A DNA stretch of 42,538 nucleotides. Origin: Gymnopilus junonius (lineage: Eukaryota; Basidiomycota; Agaricomycetes; Agaricales; Galerinaceae). Position numbers and translations under genes: made by a program. Shown one piece after another: positions 30,336 to 40,005 of the stretch (the stretch's first letter is position 1; each line of letters opens with the position of its first letter). The stretch covers positions 1-42,538 of the forward strand of contig JADNYJ010000285.1 in assembly GCA_015501075.1 (NCBI GenBank), in the 5' to 3' direction. A model generated the notes under the pieces. That model ran no database searches. It had not been told where the DNA came from and was given only the letters and a program-made list of their open reading frames with translations.

Positions 30336-33050
30336 TCAACGCGTATGAGAAAGTGTAGGATCGACATCTTCCCCTTCATGGCCAATCATCTCAAATTCTT
30401 CAGGAACATCTCTATCCTCATCACGTAGAGGAGCGTATGATTCATCGTCGACCCGCTTTCGGTGATCAAGTCCTGAAGCCGAAAAGAGACGACTGAACCA
30501 TCCATTTCTGGTTCTTTTTGGGAAAGGATGAGGTGATCGATAGGGCATATATAGCGATGTCGCTGGAAGACCGTCTTTCTGTTCAGCTGGAAACAAACGA
30601 AGGTCAGAATGCAGCTAATACAATTTGGGAAGAGACAGGAAAGTGAAGACCGCACCTTCTCCAAAGATGTAATCCATCTCTTCAAGCGGTACGCCTTTGG
30701 TTTCGGGGTATACTGCAAGCTTCTCAGCGGAAGAAACATTATCAAATTCTGGCAACTTCACTTACGGAAATACACTGTGAATAGATTAGTTACCGGTATA
30801 TGAGAATGAACAACGGCGAACACGCACCAAGAACAAAACTACAAAGACAGAAGAAAGCGTGCATGAAATACAACCGCCACGTAATCATATCCTGTAAGTA
30901 GGGTGTCATTTGGCCTACAATCCAGTTGAAGGCCCAATTTGTGGCAGTGGATAGGGAAACGCCCTTGACGCGGAAGGTTAGAGGAAGGATCTGTCAATTC
31001 CGCGTGTAAGTTATAAAACAAAGAGAATGCAACAGGACTCAAATGAACCTCTGGAGGGTATAGCCATGGAATAGGGCCCCAACTAGTAAAAATCTCAAAT
31101 ATTAGAAGGCACGTAAGAACATAACGCTCAAACGTACGTACCTATAACCAAAGGCGGCATTGAATATGATAACGGTCAATACGACAGCGTCAGGTGTCCA
31201 AGACTTGTCGAGGTAGATAAAATATCCAGTAAAGCCAAGCGCGAATGACATCTATCAGCGCATAAAAAAAATTCAGAAAATAGGAACGGAAGACATAGAA
31301 GAACCTCATACCACCACCGCTCCAGATAATAGTATTGGTCGACGCCCCCAACGATCGACCAGGTACCAACTATATCGTTAGTGTCAGTCAAATTTGGAAT
31401 CACTAAAGGAGACAAACTGACGGAGGGAAAGTGCTGAGGATATATACAATTGAATTAACGCCGGTCATGAGAATAGCCTGGCGACCCAGCCAACCAGCCT
31501 CTTCAAAAGAGATCAGAACTACGGGTCGAGATCCACTAGTAGTGAACATGAATTACCTTCAAAGACCCTAGCTGGGGAGACATAAAAACAGTTAATGAAG
31601 GGCATGTACGTCAAAGGAGAAACAGATCAGAATAACTCACGAGCATAATATGAAATGACTGTTCACCTCATTAGCTACACCACGTAGTATAGAAGGAAGT
31701 GAAAGAAGATACCATTTATCCCATTCTACAGCCAAATACAGCTTCGACGTCAGATTTCCTTAGAGTCATACAAGAAGCAACGAACTCACGAGCTGCGCAA
31801 AAGCTTGAGATGACATGGCGAGAAGTACACGTCGTTGATACTTCTTCCACATTGTCTTGTAAGACCTTCCTTCACCTAAAGCCCTCTACGCAAAGCGTGA
31901 TCCAGTTGAAAAGAATAGCAAAGATTATTTGATGCTTACCTCGGTCAAAACCTTGTCCTTAATTTCTTGAAATTCTGCCTTCGCAAGAGTCCCATGGACG
32001 TCTCCTCCGTGGAGATCGGCAATTACTTCCATTCCCTGCTCATCTTTATTGGTGTCTATGAGCCATCTGCAGAAATATAAGGTAGGATAGTGGGTGCGCG
32101 AAGTACTTGGGACGCACCTTGGACTTTCAGGCATCAAGAGCGAACCTGCAGCGAGAAGCGCACCAACGACACATTGAATAAATAGGGGTATACGCCATGA
32201 AAGGTTAGAGTCTATGAATGAGCAGAAATAGTCGGTCCACTATCAGGACATTGTATCAGTAAAATTGAAGTGGAGTGCATAGCCTAAATTACGTACAACA
32301 GAAACAGAGTATCCAACGATATTTACAGTAAACTCGGCGCATGCCAAAGCACCTCTCTGCGGAAGCCAAGTCAGAATATACAACGCTGTCTCGAGACTAA
32401 ACGCACATGTTTTGGAGGGGAAATTTCGCTCTGGTATATCGGTACGATTGTCCTTAGAGCATAAGCCTTGTCAGTCACGGATGAGAGAAATTTGCACCGA
32501 CTTACGAAAGTAACCCAACACCGAACCCGCTGATCAACCTCCCGAGTACCATGGTCCGAAACCCAATAGTAAACGCCTGAATGGCTCCTCCAATCGTAAA
32601 TACCACAGCCCCACTGAAAAGTGTGCCTCGTCTGCCGATGAGGTCGCCTATCCTTCCAGCACCGATGGATGTGACTGTACTTCAGTCAGGACTTAACTAC
32701 ACAACGCTCGGAAGGCCAACGCACCGAAAGCGCCAATTTCCAGCACAGCAACCATGGTTCCGACATTTATGGCATCCGGGTTGTCGAAAAATTTGAGGAA
32801 ATGCGGGCCAGTAATCACACCCGACATGACGCTAAGTGTACCAGGGTCAGCGACAGTATCCCGAAAGATCCAGTCTAATACGCACCCTTGATCATAGCCA
32901 AACTAAATAAATGCCTGTGAGGCTTTATAAAGCGATATGTTTAGAGGAACTCACTAGGAAAACGCCCAGACTGGCGAAAACAGAGATTGCATAAAGTAAT
33001 TGATGTCCCACCAGTTTCCGGCGCGTTTTTTGACGAAATGGTATGGCCAT
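30336..33050 (-). CDS. MFS sugar transporter (SP family)
   Basis: Multi-exon gene of at least ten exons, starting at 33050 (MAIPFRQKTRRKLVGHQ). The order of pieces fits a 12-helix sugar porter, which imports sugars or polyols with protons at the plasma membrane. They are FGYDQG in a 17-nt exon near 32890, GPHFLKFFDNPDAINVGTMV, GDLIGRRG, PESPRWLIDTNKDEQG (split by an intron), a central charged loop, NGINVISYYAP, VDRWGRRP, then SFALGFTGYFIYLDKSW, FNAAFGYSWGP, WRLYFMHAFFCL and the family signature PETKGVPLEEMDYIFGE. The tail (RNGWFSRLFSASGLDHRKR) is charged and cytoplasmic, ending at 30336. All family signatures are present with good splice sites, so it looks functional. Internal exon limits were not all worked out. 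Confidence 0.85.
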
Positions 33051-33440
33051 AATGTTTTCAACTATAACAATAGATTTTGTAGTTGGCGCGCATTAGACAT
33101 ACAAGAGGATTTGAAAGAAAGGGCAATGGTGTTGTCGTTGTGTGAGGCGATGATGATGGTGTTTTGACACCGCTGATGGCGCTGTATAAGCATTCAATTC
33201 GGCAGAGGCCGAAAGTTGCAGGACATGTACGCGCGTCACCTATCACCTCCTACCATTTGTAAGAATCCTACCTTGCTCATGCCTGAAGCGACTTATCATT
33301 ATTACACTACAGTACGCTCATCTTGAATACTTCAGGATCACAGCGCCAGTCCCAACCTAGGACTTTCGATTGACTTCCAACATCAAAATAAAACTTCCAC
33401 TACTGTAGCGGTACTCTGCTAAATTTCGCAGATATCGACT
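33051..33440. other. Divergent intergenic region
   Basis: About 390 bp between the transporter start (minus) and the F-box pseudogene (plus). The last 80 bp resemble the sequence before the F-box gene at 36746, so the duplicated F-box unit included its 5' flank. Confidence 0.4.
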
Positions 33441-34790
33441 ATGGACCATATTCTCAATGCCGATATATTTGATTACATTCTGGGAGGGTGCTCTAAATCC
33501 AGCTTGAAGAAATACCTTCCGGTCAATGTTTCCCTCGTCTCTTCTCATTTACGTCTGTTCGCGATGCCACATCTGTTGCGCCCCGTATCTCTCGATCGAA
33601 ATCCAGAACAAATCTTCGGCTTTCTCGAGTTCATAATCAACAATAGCCACAGAAATATCGACAACGAAATCATTGACCCAGGTCGTTATGTCCTCGCCTT
33701 CGAGATCCCCTGCCACTCAACAGCTGTAGGAATTCAGGATGATGACGATCATTACCACTTTGTTCCTGCTATACCCGGACCATACACTATCAGCGCATGG
33801 GCCCATTTATTGACCCTCCGTTCTCTTGTCATCCAGGCCGAGATAGAATCTATCTGCCTGCATTTCGCGGCCACACTCCTTGCTCGTCGTCCTCAGCTTA
33901 CCGACATTGACCTTTGGTGGATAGGATCCGGATCCACAGCATCGAATTTATTTGGACAGGTAATGCATATGAAGGCAGGCACCATCAGGCTGCGAAAGGT
34001 CAAATACTATGTAGAAGGTGGTATAAACAAATTGGCGCTCCATAAAGGAGAAGGATTCGGTAGCGTTCTTTTTTGCTTCCAAAAAATACCTGGAAGAGGT
34101 TGATTTCGAATCTGCTCGCATGCACGATGTCCTCATTGACGGGCAAGCATGCCAAGGTAGCCTTAGCGTGGCTCATACGCCCGTCATTTTCCCTAACATG
34201 GTGTCAATATCTCTGAATAATTGCGATGTACACCTCGATGCCCTCGCACAATCTTTTCCAGCCTTGCGCACTCTGGTCTTTGACGATAATGCCTTCTCAA
34301 TTGCCACAGGTGCGCGGAATCTTACAGTCCCATTTCCAAATCTGGTATCGATCAAAGGACGATACGCGGACATTTCTCTCTTTTTACAGCGCACAGCTTG
34401 CGATAATATACGTCACTTGGAGATGCATTCGTTGTGGAACCCCCCAAATGGAGGCGAGGGCCTTGCGTTCATTGGAACACAATCTGTATTTAGTCTAAAA
34501 AGCCTCCTCGTCACACAACATGTAAAATCTGCTCTTTAGTGGTGGAATGTATTCAGACAGTCTTTATTATTCTCTCTGAACTACTTGTAGATATCGTTTA
34601 TATCAGATATCAGAAGCCACCCATGAACCGGAAATCCTGGTAAGCTGCTGTCACTTTATTGGAAAATGGCTAATACCTCCGCAGTGTATTCAACTTCCTC
34701 AATTACTGACATCTGTCCCTCTGGTATATATCTCGGTCTTGCTTCGGGGTCTTCAACGTAATATTGGCTCTGACTCCTCTATTTTCGGAT
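33441..34790 (+). pseudogene. F-box/LRR-like pseudogene
   Basis: Paralogue of the gene at 36746. It starts MDHILNADIFDYILGGCSKS and keeps MPHLLRPVSLDRNPEQI. An extra T in a T run near 34070 shifts the frame (GSVLF then CFQKIPGRG and a stop). The correct frame resumes as KYLEEVDFESARMHDVLID at about 34085. A TAG at about 34537 follows VKSAL, further stops come after that, and the last exon (from about 34685, CIQLPQLLTSVPLVYISV) breaks off near 34740. A short deletion is also seen near 33815. Confidence 0.85.
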
Positions 34791-34861
34791 GACAAGGAAC
34801 CCGCTGATAATGTGTTAAGCAAACTATGTGACAAAAGCGAGGTCATTGCTATACGATACAG

Positions 34862-36117
34862 CTACCTTCCTTGACAATTTGAAAGTGTGTATATACTCTT
34901 TGCTTTGAAATCAGCAAAGGTTTTAACTGTTCTATCCTCCGTCTTCGTGCCACGTGGAAGTTGCTTGAAAAGCTTTTTTGGGGGGTAAATACAGAAAGAA
35001 TGAACCAAACAGCGTACACTTACCATTTGTTTAGATTTCAAATTGGTTGCCATACTCCCAAAATCAAGTAAGTGCACTTCACCATGACCATGCTCGTCAA
35101 ACGTCTAATGAATATTTTCTGACGTTTGTATTAGTCCAGTTATAAAAAAATTGTTACATCCAATTTCACCATTTTTTAGGTCACCATGCAGCATACCCGT
35201 TGTCTGATGTAAATAAACGACAGCTGTTTCCAGCTTTTTCTGGTGCATTTTCATGAATGTTTCGCAAACATCCTTGGATGAAGCTATTACTTTCTTGTAC
35301 GGACTTGTTTGGGTCAAGGGCGAACCAGGCACAAACTTCATGACAAGCCATGGATGTGTTTCATCACCCTTGGCAATGAGATGACCCTGGCAGAGACAGT
35401 TACGAGCTCAGTGACAGTTGTTGAAGGCTTGGGCGTTATATCCCAGATTCTTCGATCCGGCCTTGATCCTTTCAGTTACCTCCGTGTTGTCTTCGACACT
35501 TTTGAGCGTGAGCTCATTATCTGACTGCATGGAACGTTAAATAGATTATTATATGGATCAGATAGCAGCAACCCTAACGCACCTTCGCAAAGTTGGCCCT
35601 GAGTCAAGGCAATTTTTTTTTCAGACCGGAATTCAGTGTGCTTTATCACGAATGAGAAGTATAAGTTACTTACATTGGAGCCTCTGCTAAACAATTTTCG
35701 AACATGACCTGGTCGCTTGCAGTGTTTGGATCGTCCTTTTGAATGACTTCCCATAAGCGACTTGGTAGCTGCTTGTTTATACCTGACATTTTTCCTTTTG
35801 GTCGCCTTACTCCTGATGGCCTGAGTTCGATGCGCCAAATGATGAACTTGGGTGGAAGGTAGGTTGTGTTTTTTCTGTGAGGTTCGCCTTTGAAGTAACA
35901 CGGAAGCCTCATGGGATGGTGGATCGGATGCCGCCTGCAAGTCGAATCTGCTCAGTAAAAAGCTAAGTTAGCCAGTTGGAAAACGACGAATAATGACATA
36001 CAGGGGATCCGCAGAGACATCTGAATCTAGGCGACCTGTGGAGTTGAAGTCGATTGGGAGTGCAGATACGATACATGGAAGGCTCGAGATTATAATGAGC
36101 AACTGTGAAAGTAGCAT
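34862..36117 (-). CDS. Secreted kinase-like protein
   Basis: Multi-exon minus-strand gene. The start at 36117 gives a strong signal peptide, MLLSQLLIIISSLPCIVSA, followed by LPIDFNSTGRLD. Later pieces are FKGEPHRKNTTYLPPKF, INKQLPSRLWEVIQKDD, a possible N-lobe, a hinge-like WLVMKFVPGSPL, a catalytic-loop-like MLHGDLKN, and a DFG in VHLLDFGSMATN. It ends NCQGR at 34862. In protein kinases the HxDxxxxN and DFG residues bind ATP and metal; here the loop is HGDLKN, as in several atypical kinases. Fungal secreted kinase-like proteins of this layout exist, but their substrates are unknown. Exon limits in 35080-35700 are uncertain, so partial decay is possible. Confidence 0.55.
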
Positions 36118-36745
36118 GATGACTTGGGAGAATCTTCAGAAGACAGAGTTACATAGAGGCGACCAGCGCTAGGAAGTATTAAGGTGGTAAAGACCTGCTC
36201 GAATGAGACATAATTTTCAATGCCTGTATTTATACAGGATGCCTTAATAGCCGAAAACACGAGACAACTTGGACTTAGGTTGGACTCGAAGTCCCTTAGA
36301 ATGATTGCCCACGTGATTATAGGCCAACCAATTACAAATTACACTAGTCAGAACACGTCCGGAAGACCAGTCAGTCTTCCATTTATCGACGTCTGTGTGG
36401 TACAGTCATACGCGTGTTATGATTGACCCCTCTTTTTATCCTCTCTTGATTGTTTCATCCTCATAACTGTCATCCCTCTATGTAATTGGCAACTGCTTCT
36501 ACACACGATGTAAGAACCCTAATTCGCGCCATCATAGCATCCGGCTTACAATTCTTGCGCCATGACATTATCAGCGACTACAGGCGACAATTAGTCATTG
36601 ACTGGCGCTATTCGGGATCCGCATCGAGAGCCAAGACGTTCGTCCAGGATATCCATCACCCCAGTCCCAGGCGCCTCAAACTCGCATCACCACGGAAGGC
36701 TACCATTACTGTAACGATATTCCACTAAATTCTGCTTACATCGGC
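36118..36745. other. Divergent promoter region of kinase-like and F-box genes
   Basis: About 630 bp between a minus-strand and a plus-strand gene. The open frame at 36486-36728 is not supported as a gene. The part just before 36746 (ACTGTAACG...CCACTAAATT) resembles the flank of the F-box pseudogene at 33441. Confidence 0.4.
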
Positions 36746-38341
36746 ATGACCATCCTAAATGATGATGTGTTTGAACACATCCTTCGAGAGTGTTCAGTAT
36801 CCGGCCTGGTCAATATCTCCCTCGTTTCTTCTCATTTCCATGTGTCCGCGATGCCACACCTATTGCGCACTGTATCTCTCGATCGAAATCCAGAACAAAT
36901 CATCGGCTTTCTCGACTTCATCATCAACAGTAGTCACAAAAATATCGACAACGAAATTCTTGGCCTCGGTCGCTATGTGCTCACTTTCGAAGTCCTTATG
37001 TTTGCTTGTGAAACAAGTGTAAAAGTCTGGGATGACGACGATCATTACCACTTGGCTGCTGCTGAACCCGAGCCATACCCTATCAGCACTTGGGCCCCTT
37101 CGTTGACAAAGGCCCTAGCATTAATGCCCAATCTCCGTTCTTTCGTCATCGAGGCCGAGATAGATGACATATGCCTGCATTCCCCGGATTTTGTGGCCAC
37201 ACTCCTTGCTCGTCCGCGGCTTACCGACATCGACCTCTGGGGGATAGGTCCCACAGCAACAACTTCATTTGGGCAAGCAATGCGTCTGGAGGAAGATACC
37301 ATCAGGCTCCGAAAAGTCAAGTACTATATAGGAGATGACATAAAACAACTGGCGCTCCTTAAAGGAGAAGGATTCGGTAGCGTTCTCTTTGCTTCCAAAG
37401 AATACTTGGAAGAGCTTTATTTCGAAGCTGCAGACATGCACAACCTCCTCATCGATGAACAAAGGTCCCGAGATAGCCTCAACGTGGCTCGGACGCCAGT
37501 CATTTTCCCAAAAGTAGTTTCAATATCTTTGAGCAATTGCGATGTACACCTCGATGCCCTCACGCAGTCCTTTCCATCCTTGCGCAATTTGACCTTCGAC
37601 TTCGAGCCATTCTTAATTGGCGAGAAAGGCGTGAAGAATCGCATCGTCTCATTTTCGAAATTGATGTCGATCAAAGGAAGCTACAAATACATCTCTAGCT
37701 TCTTACAGCACACCACCTGCGATAATTTACTTCGCTTGGTTATAGATTCGCTGTGGGACTCGATCACTGGAGAGGATGTTCCAGCGTTCTTGGTGACCCG
37801 AGCCATGCCTGGCTTGAAAAGCCTACATATCGTGCACAGTGAAAATTCGGTTGTGCCTTGGTGGAAAGTATTGGGACAGTCTTTACCTTCTTTAAATTAC
37901 TTGGCAATTTCATTCGAAACAGAAGCCACCTGCGAACCAGAAAACCTGGTAAGGTCCCATAATATTCATTGAAACTCACTGCTGACTCGCATTTAGTGCA
38001 TTCACGTCCCGCGTTTGATGAAATCCGTTCCGCTGGTATATATCTCAATTTTATTCGAAGGCTTTCTGCATACGTTAGGCTCCCGTGCGAGTCCTGAAGT
38101 TCAAGCGATGGTTACAGAACAAGCCGTAGCAATTTCTTATGCGAGAAACATCAAATCTCTGAAGTATATCGACGTCTGCAAGACAATTGATTCAGTCAAA
38201 GGGCCGAAGACTTGGTGGAAAGTTATTCGCCCTTGGTCCTCTTGTGACGAAAATGGTGTACAATTGGAGGCCATCGACGAAGTCGAGGGTATGGCGCTGA
38301 GAGACTGGCATGACCATACTATTTTAGATCTACAACGATAA
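36746..38341 (+). CDS. Divergent F-box / LRR-like protein
   Basis: Two exons, 36746-37948 and 37997-38341, with a 48-nt intron (GTAAGG...ATTTAG), give 515 residues. The start MTILNDDVFEHILRECSVSG and SLVSSHFHVSAMPHLLRTV is F-box-like. LRR-like segments such as FPKVVSISLSNCDVHLDALT follow, and the end is TWWKVIRP...GMALRDWHDHTI. It is colinear with the gene at 23338-24934 with the same intron position, and intact. F-box proteins select substrates for SCF ubiquitin ligases; the substrate is unknown. The family is expanded in Agaricomycetes, and five members or pieces occur in this window. Confidence 0.85.
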
Positions 38342-38480
38342 TCGTTAATGTTTGCGATTTAGCAAAATTGTGAATCAAAATACTACTTAGCAATATCATA
38401 CAACGTAGATAGTACTTAGATACGGTACAAATGCAGATCATCAGAGTCCCTGAATAATTTAAAGTGCACCAATGCCCTCG

Positions 38481-40005
38481 TTACATAAATGAGATGAGAG
38501 TGCCGAGCACTGGAACCATCAATACCATAGCTAAATTTAATTGAGTTGGAGCCCAAACAGTAGATTGGGCGCTACCTGAAGGGAGGAGAATGAAGGAGGG
38601 ATGATCACGTTCAAAATGAAAATGGATATGGATGAAATAAAGAAGACGTACTAGTGGTCCCGCTAGTAGGTAACGAACCAGAGCCAGAACTAGATATATC
38701 CGTGCTTGTGTTCGAGTTGTTCGGTGCACCTGATGTTTGATTTTATTTCCACGGCGCAGGGCAATAATTGAAAAAGAAATTGAAAAGAAAGAAAATAATG
38801 AGTGACAATGGCCGGGCATTATGAAACAACCTAAACGGAAAACCGCACCTGCACCTCCGGCTAGCAAAGAGAGCTCGGCAAACCCTACAGATGGCCATTG
38901 GCGGTGAAGCGCGTAAGACAGTGTATACGTTTTTCTATTTGATTAAATTCCAAGTCCATCAATTTCGAAAAAGAGAAAATCAACATCAGTCAAGGCACTA
39001 TACATTCATCCGAAGAAAACAGCATTGACCAAAACGTATCCCCAATAATCCACTGTCGAGCATTGGTTTCATTACCAGTGCTCCCAACGGTGACGATCCC
39101 TCCAAGGCAGAATTGGCTCTGGGACGTCTCTTGTCTTACGTTCATGTCTTCAGGAGAGATTCCATACTTCACCGCAGAATTAAAGGGTTATGTTCACTTG
39201 GGTGGTACAAGCTATCATAGAAGAAAACAAATACATCAAGGGTCAATAGACAGAAAGGGTCCAAAGCGGAAAAGTCAAAAACACTCACGGAATCGGAAGA
39301 ACCTCTTGCTAACTTGGGACGGGCTCGAGTTGGGGACTGCAGCCCATATCGCTGCTACGTCCGCGGATGGACCGACAATGACCATCGTGCCGGTGTCGAT
39401 GGCTTAGAGGGTAGAAGCAGTCGAGGTGTTGATTTGGATAGATTGACCGTTGACTGTCACAGCTTTTTTTTTGGAGGGAACCGATTCCGAAGTCAACGCC
39501 AATAACCACGAGACGGAAGGAATTTAAAAAAGAAAAGAAGAAGGGAAGGTATTAAGATTCATTAGATCGCTCCATGACTCACCAGACAAACTCTGGAACC
39601 AAAACGAAGGCGTTGACACCGGTATATCCTGAAAGTCGATATCCCCACTGTACAACGTCAAATTCACGCCTCCGAGGGTGAATACACCTCCAGGGACCTC
39701 AGCAGTATCCAACGACGCTGGGGCGCGGGCGAGCCAGAACCCTATATCGGGCGCGGAGAACGCGTTGGCATTGAGTAACGCAAGCCAGAAGGGTGTGGAG
39801 TGCGTTGAGGAGAGAGGGGGGAACGCGAGGCCGATGAGCCCGGACATAGATCCGGTGTCGAGCAGGTCTTTGACGGTAGTAGCGGTGACTGAGCATGATC
39901 GCAGGTGAGGTGGATGTATGAGTTTGAGTTTGAGTTTGGATGTAGATATGATTAAATTTAGATACGAAAGATGGACGAATGGATCGTTATAGGAATGGCA
40001 CTTAC
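38481..40005 (-). pseudogene. Aspartic protease (peptidase A1), 5'-truncated and with stops
   Basis: Minus-strand pieces in order: GSMSGLIGLAFPPLSS, GFWLARAPASLD, GGVFTLGGVNLTLYSGDIDF, VTVNGQSIQINTSTASTL, AIDTGTMVIVGPSADVAAIW (DTG, the second catalytic Asp), QWIIGDTFW, VYTVLRASPP, FAELSLLAGGA. A Ser/Thr-rich tail ends in a hydrophobic NLAMVLMVPVLGTLISFM, as for a GPI-anchored secreted protease. A TAA lies directly before AIDTGT, and the frame shifts between ASPP and GFAELS. The N-terminal third with the first catalytic Asp, propeptide and signal is absent: the gene stops at a GTAAGT at about 40006 where a CACTA element begins. Confidence 0.8.
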
